Made by a program: the position numbers and the translations under genes. The notes under the pieces are model-generated. The model saw only the letters and a program-made list of their open reading frames with translations. It was not told the DNA's origin and searched no databases. 64,000 bases of DNA from Porticoccus sp950063125 (lineage in GTDB: Bacteria > Pseudomonadota > Gammaproteobacteria > Pseudomonadales > Porticoccaceae): assembly GCF_963973895.1 (NCBI RefSeq), contig NZ_CAXBBF010000001.1; one strand, written 5' to 3'. Of this stretch, positions 51,763-60,458 are shown in pieces (positions within the stretch are counted from its first letter, which is position 1; each line of letters opens with the position of its first letter).

Positions 51763-52198
51763 CGCGACAAGTAAGCGGGCTCTGGCCAGCCTATTCACCT
51801 ACAGTGGTATATTGCCATTCCTGTTTTCCCCCTGTTACCTGCTGTTCACAGGGAGCAGCACATTTCTCGCCTTTGATGTCCAAACCCTGCTGATGGCCTA
51901 CAGTGCGGTGATTGTTTCGTTTATTGCCGGTATTCATTGGGGCGTTTTTTTGTTCAGGCAATGCTCGCTGAACCTGTTCCTGCACAGCAATATGATTGCC
52001 CTGCTGTCCTGGGTGTCTCTCCTCTCGACCCTGTTATGGGGTGTAGCGATATTGCTGTTTTGCTTCGTCTATCTGTTGTGGATTGATACGGTTCTGGTCA
52101 GGCAGCAACTGCTCGAACCCTGGTTTTACCGGCTCAGAGTTCACGCCAGTGTGATGGCCCTGTTATCCCTGGCCAGCTATGCCGTGATTGCACTGTGA
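51752..52198 (+). CDS. DUF3429 family membrane protein
   Basis: A 148-residue protein with four or five helices (TYSGILPFLFSPCYLLF, LLMAYSAVIVSFIAGIHWGVFLF, MIALLSWVSLLSTLLW, VAILLFCFVYLLWIDTVLV, MALLSLASYAVIAL). The GIHWG motif is characteristic of DUF3429. I prefer TTG 51752, with GAGAG seven bases upstream; an earlier GTG at 51710 is possible. Function unknown. It overlaps the DUF2256 stop. Confidence 0.8.
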   Translation: MNSSATSKRALASLFTYSGILPFLFSPCYLLFTGSSTFLAFDVQTLLMAYSAVIVSFIAGIHWGVFLFRQCSLNLFLHSNMIALLSWVSLLSTLLWGVAILLFCFVYLLWIDTVLVRQQLLEPWFYRLRVHASVMALLSLASYAVIAL

Positions 52199-52217
52199 TG
52201 CGGGGAGAAGCCTCGAG

Positions 52218-53240
52218 ATGATACCTCCTGTAACCGGGCTCCCCCGTCTGGCGATTATCGGGGCCGGCCTGTCCGGGTTGACTCTGGCGAGTGAACTGGA
52301 TGGTTTTGCCGAGGTGACGGTTTTTGATAAGTCTCCGCGCGTCGGTGGGCGTATCGCCACACGCCTCGGGGAGGACTCCCAGTTTGATTACGGTGCGCAA
52401 TTCCTCACTGCTCGCTCAGTGGCTTTTCGGAACTACCTGAAACCACTGATTGCCGCAGGCCATATGGCCGAATGGCGTCCTCGGGTTATTACATTGGGGG
52501 GTGATGACAAACCCTACCGGCGCGATTGGTTTGAACCCCATTACGTGGCAGTTCCCGGTATGAATACCCTGTGCCAGCTCGCTGCCGAGGGCAAAAATCT
52601 GATATTGGATACTGCGATTGAGTCACTTGAAAAAACGATCGCCGGTTGGATATTGCAGGATCACAGCGGTGCCTGTCACGGCCCTTTTGACTGGGTTGCC
52701 TGCGCCATGCCAGCTCCGCAGGTAGGGGCGTTGCTGCCGTCATCCTTTACCGGTTACGAGCAGGTGTGCGGTACTACAATGCTCGGCTGTTACAGCCTGT
52801 TGCTCGGCTTTGCCGAACCGCTTCAGAGCCTGTGGCAGGCGGCGGTAGTGAAGCATTCCCCTATCGGCTGGCTGGCGTTTGAGTCATCCCGCCCTGGTCG
52901 CGCTGGCGGTTATGGACTCCTGGTGCAGTCAACCAATACTTGGGCCGAGCAGCATCTGGATGATGATTCCCGGCAGGTTCAGCAGACCCTGTGGCATGAA
53001 CTGGAAAGACTCATGGCTAAAACGCTGCCGGAGCCAAAGTACTCTCGACTGCATCGTTGGCGCTACGCCAATACCGTGCCAACACCAAAAGCAACACCTG
53101 AAGTATCCCCGGAAGCGGAGTGTCTAATGGATGAACAGTTGCAGTTGGGCGTCTGTGGTGACTGGCTGTTGGGTGGCAGGGTGGAGTCTGCTTACCTGAG
53201 CGGGTTGGCGCTGGCGACTGAGCTGAAACAACGTTTTTAA
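52218..53240 (+). CDS. FAD-dependent amine oxidase/renalase-like oxidoreductase
   Basis: A 340-residue flavoprotein. The N-terminus has the dinucleotide motif LAIIGAGLSGLTLASEL and the FDKSPRVGGRIATR region of amine oxidase/renalase-type enzymes, with the FDYGAQFLTARS motif and the C-terminal GDWLLGGRVESAYLSGLALA cofactor loop. GGAG is ten bases before ATG 52218, which I choose over ATG 52188. Such NAD(P)-binding proteins occur next to photolyase or DUF2256 and DUF3429 genes in many proteobacteria. The substrate is unknown. Confidence 0.9.
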   Translation: MIPPVTGLPRLAIIGAGLSGLTLASELDGFAEVTVFDKSPRVGGRIATRLGEDSQFDYGAQFLTARSVAFRNYLKPLIAAGHMAEWRPRVITLGGDDKPYRRDWFEPHYVAVPGMNTLCQLAAEGKNLILDTAIESLEKTIAGWILQDHSGACHGPFDWVACAMPAPQVGALLPSSFTGYEQVCGTTMLGCYSLLLGFAEPLQSLWQAAVVKHSPIGWLAFESSRPGRAGGYGLLVQSTNTWAEQHLDDDSRQVQQTLWHELERLMAKTLPEPKYSRLHRWRYANTVPTPKATPEVSPEAECLMDEQLQLGVCGDWLLGGRVESAYLSGLALATELKQRF

Positions 53241-53285
53241 TCCCCGCCTGCGCTTGAAGTGGTTTCTGGACCGCAGTCGTTAACT

Positions 53286-54632
53286 TCAAGCAACCAGGCA
53301 GGGCAGGCATACGGTTACCAGCAGGCCGCCCATGGGAGACGGTTTTAATTGCAGCTGTCCGTCATACAGTTGAATCAGTTCACTGACAATGGCGAGTCCA
53401 AGGCCCGAGCCAGAGCGTTGCTCATCCAGCCGACCGCCGCGTTGCAAAGCTTCATTTCGGCCTTGGGAAGACATCCCCGGCCCGTCGTCCATAATGCTGA
53501 GATACAGGTTGTCAGCCTCACTGTACATTGCCATCACCACTTTCGATTTGGCCCAGCGCAGTGCGTTTTCCAGTAGATTGCCGACAATTTCCTGTAGGTC
53601 CTGGGCATCGATTTGCAACTGCAGTGGTGGTACTTCGGGTTTTTTAAAGGTGATATTCTTTCGTTCGGCCAACCGTGAAATACCGTTGAAGACAGGCTCA
53701 AGTGCCACCGATAGGGTCACTCTAGGCCGCAGCACCACTGGGCCAGCGGCGGAAGCCCGGGCCAGGTGGTGTCGTACAGCCTCGTTCAGTCGTTTCAGTT
53801 CGGATGCCATGGTCTCACGCTGACTGGCAGGCAATTGCTCTGTTGTCGTCATCATTACACTGACAGGCGTTTTGATGGCATGGGCCAGGTTACCCGCCGC
53901 GGTACGGGCGCGGGACATCAACTGCCGGTCGCGCTCCAGTACAGTATTGATGGCAGTTGCCAGATTGTTCAACTCTTCGGGGAGGTCGGTGTCGAGCCGC
54001 TCACAGTCACCTCTTTCCACTGCCTGCAGATTGCTTCGGATGCGTCTTAACGGTTCAAGTCCCCAGTGCAACTGACACCAGATGCCCAGCAGCAGCAAGA
54101 TTCCCAGGGACACTAGCGAGAGCCAGAGCAGCTGCTCAAAGCGGGCCAGTGCGGCATCCACTTCGCTGAGATCAGCAGCCACCGCAACGTGCAGAATGAC
54201 CGGTAGCCTTGGCAGTCGCACATCCCGCTCCAGCTTGCGCAGGGTTTCTCCGTTTGGGCCGGAAATTGTGCTGTATTGCAGTTGCGGGCCTGCTGTCAGA
54301 GGTAAGCGCTGATCCCATAGGGAACGGGAGGTCAGAACCCGGGAGGCATTGTCGGAAATCTGCCAATACCAGCCGGAGAACACCTGATCGAAGCGGGCAT
54401 CGCCGAGTCGCTGGTTGAGCGCCAGTGTGTCTGTTTGCCGGTCATATTCAATGCCGGCCAAAACCACGTTGAGCAGGGACTCCAGACGTTCATCGAATGC
54501 AGTATTGACGGCTTCGCGAAGATTGTAGGAGAGCAACAGACCGGCAACCGGGATAACGAGTACCACTAAAATCAGCGAGGTGGCCAGCATGCGGGAAGCA
54601 ATTGGCAGTGTGCGCAGGAAGTGTCGGTTCAT
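53286..54632 (-). CDS. Sensor histidine kinase (PhoQ-like)
   Basis: A 448-residue two-helix sensor. Helices at about 15-36 and 167-187 flank a periplasmic sensor domain of ~130 residues. A HAMP region is followed by the H-box NLAHAIKTPVSVM with the phospho-accepting His at about 251, an N-box NLLENALRWAKS, G1 DDGPGMSSQGRNEAL and G2 GSGLGLAIVSELI. The periplasmic domain lacks the acidic patch of enterobacterial PhoQ, so its ligand may differ. The start overlaps the response regulator stop by four bases. Confidence 0.93.
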   Translation of the reverse strand: MNRHFLRTLPIASRMLATSLILVVLVIPVAGLLLSYNLREAVNTAFDERLESLLNVVLAGIEYDRQTDTLALNQRLGDARFDQVFSGWYWQISDNASRVLTSRSLWDQRLPLTAGPQLQYSTISGPNGETLRKLERDVRLPRLPVILHVAVAADLSEVDAALARFEQLLWLSLVSLGILLLLGIWCQLHWGLEPLRRIRSNLQAVERGDCERLDTDLPEELNNLATAINTVLERDRQLMSRARTAAGNLAHAIKTPVSVMMTTTEQLPASQRETMASELKRLNEAVRHHLARASAAGPVVLRPRVTLSVALEPVFNGISRLAERKNITFKKPEVPPLQLQIDAQDLQEIVGNLLENALRWAKSKVVMAMYSEADNLYLSIMDDGPGMSSQGRNEALQRGGRLDEQRSGSGLGLAIVSELIQLYDGQLQLKPSPMGGLLVTVCLPCLVA

Positions 54633-55300
54633 GGGGCGGTCGGATGGCCCGGTAAACAGTAGCCCTGTCCCCGCACTGTACGGATTGAGTCACTGTCTAG
54701 TTTTTTCCGCAACCGGCTTATCTGCACATCAATGACGTTCGAGTCCGGTTCCTGATCCTGGTCATAAACATGTTCTGAAAGCTCGGTTCGACTCACGATC
54801 CGGGGCGCTGCGTGTATCAGATAGGAGAGCAGGCGGAATTCCTGTGCGGATAACGACACGGGCATACCCAGATAGGTGAATCGGCCCGTGTGGGTGTCCA
54901 GTGTCAGGTCGCCCACTGTAATGACCGGGTGGGCATGCCCGTGGCTACGGCGAACCAGTGCCCGCAGACGGAGTAATACCTCGGCCGTTTCAAATGGCTT
55001 GGTCACATAATCATCGGCTCCTGCCGAAAACCCGGCGGCTTTGTCTGACCAGCGCTCTCTGGCCGTGAGGATGAGGACAGGCAGATCCATACCGCGGGCG
55101 CGCCACCCCGAGAGCCACTGCACGCCGTTGCCGTCCGGCAGGCCGAGATCAAGGATGATGGCATCGTAACACTCGACACTCACCTGAAAGTCAGCCGTTT
55201 TGCCGTCCGGAGCTATCTCAACCAGTACACCCACATTCCGCAGGGCTTCCGCGAGCGCCTCCGCAAGGGGGTGGTCATCTTCAACCAAAAGGACTTTCAC
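54629..55300 (-). CDS. OmpR/PhoP-family response regulator
   Basis: A 223-residue regulator. Receiver domain with acidic pocket EDDH and the phospho-acceptor Asp at about residue 51 (IILDLGLPDG), Lys in TKPF, and a C-terminal winged helix (SAQEFRLLSYLIHAAPRIVSRTELSEHVYDQDQEPDSNVIDVQISRLRKKL). It is coupled to the kinase (4-base overlap) and to the PepSY gene upstream (4-base overlap). Confidence 0.95.
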   Translation of the reverse strand: MKVLLVEDDHPLAEALAEALRNVGVLVEIAPDGKTADFQVSVECYDAIILDLGLPDGNGVQWLSGWRARGMDLPVLILTARERWSDKAAGFSAGADDYVTKPFETAEVLLRLRALVRRSHGHAHPVITVGDLTLDTHTGRFTYLGMPVSLSAQEFRLLSYLIHAAPRIVSRTELSEHVYDQDQEPDSNVIDVQISRLRKKLDSDSIRTVRGQGYCLPGHPTAP

Positions 55301-55707
55301 TGGCGTGTCATCCCGCGAATATTGGTGCCTTCAACACCAATCAGTTCACCCGTGGCGGCATTCACGTCAAACTCGACTACCTGCCCCTGTGGGCCGAGCA
55401 GCTCTATTTCGTAGATTATCACGCCGTTCTCATCCTCCAGATCCACATCGATAACCTGTCCATCATAGTGCGTGTTCAGGCTTGCCAGAATCTCATTGAG
55501 GGGTTTTATTTTACCGGCTTGCACGTCTTCGTGGAGCCGTCGCCAATCATCATCGTCACTCCAGCCGGGACTGATAAAGCCCAATGTCAGAATGGCTGCC
55601 AGTAAATGGTTTCTACTTGGCAGCGACAACTGCCGGCAGTGATCGGAGAAGGGCAGGCAATGTTGGCGGTAAAAAAGTTGGGTGAAAAGATTTTTCATGG
55701 AGGGCAT
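55297..55707 (-). CDS. PepSY-domain secreted protein
   Basis: A 136-residue protein with a hydrophobic N-terminal stretch (LLAAILTLGFISPGWSD) and a C-terminal PepSY domain (VIDVDLEDENGVIIYEIELLGPQGQVVEFDVNAATGELI). PepSY domains often inhibit proteases or act as periplasmic sensors. It is the first gene of the kinase operon, so it may modulate the sensor. The first ATG (55707) has no clear ribosome-binding site; the second (55698) is possible. Confidence 0.82.
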   Translation of the reverse strand: MPSMKNLFTQLFYRQHCLPFSDHCRQLSLPSRNHLLAAILTLGFISPGWSDDDDWRRLHEDVQAGKIKPLNEILASLNTHYDGQVIDVDLEDENGVIIYEIELLGPQGQVVEFDVNAATGELIGVEGTNIRGMTRQ

Positions 55708-55718
55708 TCTGCCAAAGA

Positions 55719-55739
55719 GAACATGAATGAACTATGAAC
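55719..55739. promoter_or_regulatory. Repeated GAAC half-sites between divergent PepSY genes
   Basis: GAACATGAAT, GAACTAT and GAAC occur at 55719, 55729 and 55736. The first pair is spaced 10 bases, as for OmpR-family direct repeats. The position between the PepSY/two-component operon and the plus-strand PepSY gene suggests a regulator site, but this is a short match. Confidence 0.3.
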
Positions 55740-55861
55740 AGATTGCTCAGGGTGCTGTAAGGATGGCTTTGTTACTGTGCCTATCAAGCGGGCAGGTCGT
55801 GTTCGGGATTTCCCCGGTGCTTTATCTGGCCCTGTTTTGATCAACCAATCTGGAGGTTTAT

Positions 55862-56323
55862 ATGAAACTGTTACTTACAACACTAACGATTGCGACACTG
55901 GCTGTGACCCCTTTTGCCTATACAGCTGACCCGGCGGGCAATATCAGTGAGGCGATTAAAGTCGGCTCGGATTATGGCATTACACATTTCACCAGTATTG
56001 AGTTTGAAGGCTCCGGACGTATGGAAATTGAGGGCTGGATAGATCAGGACTGGCATGTGGAACTTGAAACCCGTGCCGGTAGTCCAGACCTCGTTCATGA
56101 AGAACGTGAAAAACGTCTCAATGGTGTTTGGGGTATGACAGCTGACGATGTGTTGCTGTATACAAAAGCAGCTGCTGAGGCCGGTATTGTTGACATCGAA
56201 GAAGTTAAAATCAATCGAAGAGATAGGATCGAGGTTGAAGGTGACGATGCGCGCGGTCGCGATCTTGAGGTCTATTTTGAGCGAGGTAGCCAGGAGCCCG
56301 TTAAAATTAGTCGTGACGACTGA
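55862..56323 (+). CDS. Secreted protein with PepSY-like repeats
   Basis: A 153-residue protein: a signal peptide (LLLTTLTIATLAVTPFAYTA) followed by two beta-alpha PepSY-like modules (ITHFTSIEFEGSGRMEIEGWIDQDWHVELE; VDIEEVKINRRDRIEVEGDD). It is rich in Glu, Asp and Arg and lacks Cys. GGAGG sits a few bases before ATG 55862. It is divergent from the two-component operon and ends in a strong terminator, so it is likely a separate target of the regulator. Confidence 0.82.
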   Translation: MKLLLTTLTIATLAVTPFAYTADPAGNISEAIKVGSDYGITHFTSIEFEGSGRMEIEGWIDQDWHVELETRAGSPDLVHEEREKRLNGVWGMTADDVLLYTKAAAEAGIVDIEEVKINRRDRIEVEGDDARGRDLEVYFERGSQEPVKISRDD

Positions 56324-56365
56324 TCTGGATTGGGGCTCATGTCTGTAATGACAATAGTTAGAGTC

Positions 56366-56390
56366 AGGCCCGCCAGTCAGTGGCGGGCCT
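56366..56390. terminator. Bidirectional rho-independent terminator
   Basis: Perfect ten-base stem AGGCCCGCCA/TGGCGGGCCT with a five-base loop GTCAG at 56376-56380, between the plus-strand PepSY gene and the convergent MscS gene. T-rich sequence follows on the plus strand. Confidence 0.85.
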
Positions 56391-56393
56391 TCT

Positions 56394-57272
56394 TTATTCC
56401 TCGCGGACAGTTTTTTGCTCGGAGGACTTGCTGGAAAAGTCGTTGTTGGTGAACACCTCCGAAAGAATGAGCTGTTCAAGATAGCTTCGTTGGCCGGCCT
56501 TCGTCGGGATTCGGATCACCAGATGGATCTCTTCGGCTGCCGGCACCTGAATCGTGACCCGAGGATCCACCGACGGCATTTCCAGTCCCCGTCGTTCACC
56601 AATTTTGTTCATATGACGGCGTACGGATTCCAGGTAGGACTGGCAATGTCGGTTGGCCGCTGCGAGAAAGGCCTCCTGTGCAGCACGCCAGTTATCTTCG
56701 CGCATGAATGGCACGGTGAACACATGGAAGTCGTACCGCTCGGAAAAGGTTTCGTTGACCACTGGCTCAGAGAGAAATACCGCGTTGGGGATCACGATCA
56801 CGTGGCCGGTGCGTTGGTGGACGCCGGATCCGGGGCCCACTTCAAGAATGGTCGTGGTCAACAGGCTCTGGTCGATGACATCTCCACGAAAATCCTTGAT
56901 CTGAATCCGGTCGCCAATGTTAAAAGACCCCGAGCCACCTTTCAGTAGAGAGCCGGTGATACACGAGATCAGCTCCTTGGTGGCCACCACAAAGGCCACG
57001 GCAATGGCCAGAATCGATAACGCCAGAGTGCGCAGCTGATCTCCCCAGATAATCGCCAAACCCAGCAGTATCAACAACAGAAAACCGTTGCGCGTATTGG
57101 CCAGCAGACGACCTTTCAGCTCCGGAGCCTTCACTTTGTGACGAATAAAGCGTGCGGTGAGCGTCCTGAGAATAATGATCACCGCCAGCAAAAAACCGGT
57201 ATTCACCAGCAGACCCGTCACCGGGTCTGAAAGGGTAAAGTTTTCGGCTAGAAGTGTTAGTTGATCGAACAT
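56394..57272 (-). CDS. Small-conductance mechanosensitive channel family protein (MscS)
   Basis: A 292-residue protein with two or three N-terminal helices (LLVNTGFLLAVIIILRTL, NGFLLLILLGLAIIWG, LALSILAIAVAFVVATKEL) and a cytoplasmic beta/alpha domain (FNIGDRIQIKDFRGDVIDQSLLTTTILEVGPGSG and VIVIPNAVFLSEPV). It lies close to the MscS fold but is shorter than the K-type channels. ATG 57272 is chosen over a TTG 11 codons earlier. It may protect against osmotic shock. It converges with the PepSY gene at the terminator. Confidence 0.88.
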   Translation of the reverse strand: MFDQLTLLAENFTLSDPVTGLLVNTGFLLAVIIILRTLTARFIRHKVKAPELKGRLLANTRNGFLLLILLGLAIIWGDQLRTLALSILAIAVAFVVATKELISCITGSLLKGGSGSFNIGDRIQIKDFRGDVIDQSLLTTTILEVGPGSGVHQRTGHVIVIPNAVFLSEPVVNETFSERYDFHVFTVPFMREDNWRAAQEAFLAAANRHCQSYLESVRRHMNKIGERRGLEMPSVDPRVTIQVPAAEEIHLVIRIPTKAGQRSYLEQLILSEVFTNNDFSSKSSEQKTVREE

Positions 57273-57478
57273 ACTTTTGCCCAATGGGTTCGGGCCTCTT
57301 TGCAAAAAAGGGGCTGTTTAAAATAAAAATGGATGATGATTCGTCGCTGATAGCCGGGGGTTTTACGTCCGACTATTACCGATCCAGTGTCAGCCAGAAT
57401 ATAGTATGAATCCCTGTGTATGCCAGATACTGATACCCCGGGCCAATGTTGAGGGGTGTTATGGTCGCTTACCAATTG

Positions 57479-57943
57479 CTATTTTCCGATGTCAGAACAA
57501 TCCCTTTGGATAGAGTAACTGTGCATAATCGAGCCTGAACAAACGTCACCGTCTTTATGTCCTTTTAACCACTCTTTCAGAAACTCAATGCGGGCCAGTA
57601 CGAGCCTGGATTCAAACCCGCTGGCACACATCGGGTAAACACTGCCGTATTGTAGGCGTTTATCCTCAAGCGGATATTTCATCTCCATATCTGCTTTCAG
57701 GCTCTTTTCCCATGCTTTTTGGGAAACGTCGAGTTTTGTCAAAAATTCAGGGCTTGCTGACTTGTAGGCGGACTTGATTTTTTCAAGCATGTTCTCAAGT
57801 TTGCTTCTCACCGTTAGCAAATTGATACCTGCACACTGATTTATTTCTAGCTGCGTTTGCGCGTTTTCCATGCATGAAGGTAGCTCATCACTGTAAGTGT
57901 GAAATGCTATTAACAAAGCGGTAAGGCTAAATAAGAACCTCAT
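57479..57943 (-). CDS. LprI-like (DUF1311) secreted protein
   Basis: A 154-residue protein from ATG 57943, where a signal peptide starts (RFLFSLTALLIAFHTYSDE). The mature part has Cys at SCMENAQTQLEINQC, the DUF1311/LprI pattern, plus later Cys in MCASGFESR and DVCSGS. LprI proteins inhibit lysozyme in some bacteria. The region is AT-richer than the flanking host genes. No clear operon partner. Confidence 0.75.
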   Translation of the reverse strand: MRFLFSLTALLIAFHTYSDELPSCMENAQTQLEINQCAGINLLTVRSKLENMLEKIKSAYKSASPEFLTKLDVSQKAWEKSLKADMEMKYPLEDKRLQYGSVYPMCASGFESRLVLARIEFLKEWLKGHKDGDVCSGSIMHSYSIQRDCSDIGK

Positions 57944-58065
57944 TGCCCGGTTCTTCTCCTGAATATCATGTCGCCAAGCAGCCATACATATAGCGGGGAA
58001 CCACAATATGTCTTGTCAGGCTATTCACCGGAAGCTGTTTCAGTAAACATTTTATAGGTGATGCT

Positions 58066-58578
58066 CTATTTCTTTAGGTAAGAAATCATTGTGTCAACAT
58101 CACTACACTCGAATGGGTCATCCGGGCAATCATCCATCATTCCGGTTTCAGCAAAGAGTTGTTTTATTTCCCCATCAATTACGTGAGCGGAATAACGCCA
58201 TGACACCTCACCTGGCCCTTTTTTAACCAGCATCCCCATCAGGCGAGTAAAATTTCCATGTGAATCAGGCAGCATTTTTACATGTTTAAGACCTAAATTT
58301 TTCGCCCACTGAAGCATGGTAAAGGGCGCACTAATGCTCAAGCAGTACACTTCATCAACACCCAGTGATTTCAGTTCCTCATACTTGGCATCATAGTCAG
58401 GCAGATGAGTGCGGGAGCTGGTTTCAGTAAATACAGCCGCCAGTGAAAATATAACGACATTTTTACCCGAAAATACCTCTTCTGTTGAAATATCCTTCCA
58501 GATAAATGGACTTCTCCCGTCAACGCTTTCACCACGGACACGCGTTTTAAATATCACACTGGGTACTTTGTTACTCAT
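58066..58578 (-). CDS. Peroxiredoxin-like protein lacking the peroxidatic Cys
   Basis: A 170-residue Prx5-type protein. The active-site block reads AAVFTETSSRTHLPDY (residues 48-62), where catalytic relatives have PGAFTPTCSxxHLP; the Cys is Ser54 and one Pro is Glu. Other family regions are kept: VDEVYCLSISAPFTMLQWAK, LPDSHGNFTRLMGMLV and the C-terminal DCPDDPFECSDVDT. It should not reduce peroxides by the normal route; binding or sensing is possible. Cys remain elsewhere (CLS, CPDDPFECS). Confidence 0.85.
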   Translation of the reverse strand: MSNKVPSVIFKTRVRGESVDGRSPFIWKDISTEEVFSGKNVVIFSLAAVFTETSSRTHLPDYDAKYEELKSLGVDEVYCLSISAPFTMLQWAKNLGLKHVKMLPDSHGNFTRLMGMLVKKGPGEVSWRYSAHVIDGEIKQLFAETGMMDDCPDDPFECSDVDTMISYLKK

Positions 58579-58683
58579 GATTTCCTCATTATTTTTAAAA
58601 TTAAAGTGCGTAATTTTAAAAGGGCCTAACGTCTAGCTAGAGGCAGCGCATACCTTGCTATGTGCGATTTAGATACTCGCTCT

Positions 58684-59220
58684 TCACCAATGCACCGGGT
58701 TGCTCAAAGCCTTCACGCAGCTCGAATTGCCGAGCAACGACTCGATTGGCCGACCATCAAGCGACAGACCAAGCCAGCCCTCTGGCTGTGACAACTCGAA
58801 CGGAGGCTTTACATCTTCACTCGAGATTGCCCGGAAACCGAGCTTTTCATAAAACTTCGGGTTTCCGTAGGTAATAACGAAAGTTACACCACATGCCTTG
58901 AATTCACCCAATCCATACTTGATTAGTCCTTGGCCTATGCCCTTACCTTGATGTTCGCTGTGTACCGCTATTGGCGCCAATATGAATGCGGCATCCTCAT
59001 TCTCAAACACCATGCGACTAAAGAAAATGGAACCAACAATCTGACCATCGATTTCGGCAACAAAATTGAACAGATCAGTTTCGTTGGAGCTCTCAAATAG
59101 CTCCCTAGCCAACTGACCGAGCAGTTTTCCTTCCTCTTTGCCTTCAGAATCAGAAAACACAGAGACGAACAGCCGAACGACAGTTTCTTTCTCGCCCTTT
59201 CGACTATCTCTGAATTTCAT
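58684..59220 (-). CDS. GNAT family N-acetyltransferase
   Basis: A 178-residue protein from ATG 59220 (GGAG six bases upstream). The GNAT core has acceptor strand FNFVAEIDGQIVGSIFFSRM, the acetyl-CoA loop EHQGKGIGQGLI and the C-terminal region CGVTFVITYGNPKFYEKLGF. It resembles YhbS-type acetyltransferases of unknown substrate. Its codon use is somewhat AT-rich, like its neighbours from 57.4 kb on. The long frame upstream of this ATG is not needed. Confidence 0.88.
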   Translation of the reverse strand: MKFRDSRKGEKETVVRLFVSVFSDSEGKEEGKLLGQLARELFESSNETDLFNFVAEIDGQIVGSIFFSRMVFENEDAAFILAPIAVHSEHQGKGIGQGLIKYGLGEFKACGVTFVITYGNPKFYEKLGFRAISSEDVKPPFELSQPEGWLGLSLDGRPIESLLGNSSCVKALSNPVHW

Positions 59221-59802
59221 AGAGATCTCCGCAAATTTAACGATACCCGCTACGTGCAGGCACATAATATTTGTATATCGTGCATGCGGATTTTGCCGGC
59301 TCAGACATTCGGCGCTCCTTAATAATCTGATTAAACGAAAGAAAGTTGAGAAATACCCGATTTCCTGACTGAGTATAAACCGCACGTTGGGTTTGACAAC
59401 CTCTGGAGAGGTTGCCCTGAGTCAGGAGATATTTGTTGCGGGGTGGCGGCAAGGCTTATGTCAGAAATTTAGTGGACTCTGACGTTGAGCAGAGCTGGTG
59501 ACTTAAGCCTGCCGTTATGCAGTTCTGGATGTTGAAAATGGTGGCCTTGCTTCCAATGAATACTATTAATAACTACATGATAAATATGTATTTATCTTTT
59601 ATTAGTTTTGATTTATACCCCCATAAATACCCCCGATTTGGTGGCGCTGGGAGGTTTTTTTCGGTGGTTTTCTATCGGTGACTGCTGGTGGATGGTTGGT
59701 CAAGGTATTTGTTTTCTCCAAATATAACCCCTCCCCGGCCACGATGAGTGAACCGGGTCCTTTCAAAGTTGAACGACGGGGCAACCACCTCCCGTCTTGC
59801 CA
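59221..59802. other. Gene-free boundary region with AT-rich palindrome and repeated C-runs
   Basis: About 580 bases. Points of note: an inverted repeat AACCTC/GAGGTT near 59400-59415; a perfect palindrome GATAAAT-ATGT-ATTTATC at 59579-59596; and a pair of TACCCCC runs near 59616-59635 (TACCCCC-ATAAA-TACCCCC). I see no tRNA or integrase. The jump in composition suggests this is the left edge of the integrated element. Confidence 0.4.
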
Positions 59803-60105
59803 TTAGGCGGCAGCCAAATGACGAACCTTTTTCATCTCCGGCCTCGGTTTCTGGGTAGCCTCCCAAATGTCCAACTCCAATTGCATTTGCAGCCAGCTTT
59901 CCATGGATGTATCGGTGGCAATAGCAATTCGCTGCGCCAGGTCTGTTGACAGAGGCACTTTGCCATTGATGAACGCGGACAGGTGCTTGCGAGATACACC
60001 CAGAAGATCCGCCACTTTTGTCACACTCAATCCCAACTCATCCATAACATCCAGTTTGAACACTTCCCCTGGATGTGTAGGTTTCCTGTTACGTACTCTA
60101 GCCAT
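59803..60105 (-). CDS. higA: HigA family antitoxin
   Basis: A 100-residue Xre-type protein. Its HTH (ELGLSVTKVADLLGVSRKHLSAFINGKVPLSTDLAQRIAIATDTS) and the N-terminal RKPTHPGEVFKLDVM block are the HigA family signature. ATG 60105 gives the family N-terminus (MARVRNRKPTHPG). It follows the toxin gene in the same direction, with 59 bases between, the usual HigB-HigA order. It probably neutralises HigB and represses the pair through boxes upstream of higB. Confidence 0.93.
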   Translation of the reverse strand: MARVRNRKPTHPGEVFKLDVMDELGLSVTKVADLLGVSRKHLSAFINGKVPLSTDLAQRIAIATDTSMESWLQMQLELDIWEATQKPRPEMKKVRHLAAA

Positions 60106-60164
60106 AATTGACACGGCACTGAAAAGCGCCGCCTCCCGCCTCATGTAAAGACTACGGCAGACCC

Positions 60165-60446
60165 TTAATGGTACTGCTCATAGTCGACCACGATGGCGTC
60201 ACCGCCATCAAATTCAAAGGTCAACCGCCATGGGCCTGATATGGAAACGGCCCAACGGTTATCCTTCTTTGGTTCCAGCTTGTGCAATTTGTAACCGGGC
60301 AGGTTCATATCATCCGGCCCAGTTGCTGCTTGCAGGCGATCAAGGCGGGTGGATAGTCTCGTTTTATGCTGGGGGATGATCCCCTTGGTAGTGCCGTCAT
60401 AAAAGAAATCTTCTAACCCTTTATGCCTGAAGCTCTTGATAGCCAT
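60165..60446 (-). CDS. higB: HigB/RelE family toxin
   Basis: A 93-residue mRNA interferase-type toxin. The protein starts MAIKSFRHKGLEDFFYDGTTKGI, with the C-terminal KKDNRWAVSISGPWRLTFEF core and the DYEQYH end of HigB/RelE. Together with HigA it forms a type II toxin-antitoxin pair that stabilises the surrounding element. ATG 60446 is preferred to an earlier in-frame start six codons upstream. The promoter region carries two repeated boxes. Confidence 0.93.
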   Translation of the reverse strand: MAIKSFRHKGLEDFFYDGTTKGIIPQHKTRLSTRLDRLQAATGPDDMNLPGYKLHKLEPKKDNRWAVSISGPWRLTFEFDGGDAIVVDYEQYH

Positions 60447-60458
60447 TGTTTGCCCTGC

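Noticed and set aside
59602..59784. 60-codon minus-strand frame at the element edge
   Set aside because: Its end reads GGIYGGI over the C-run repeats; no start signal. Possibly only the att region.
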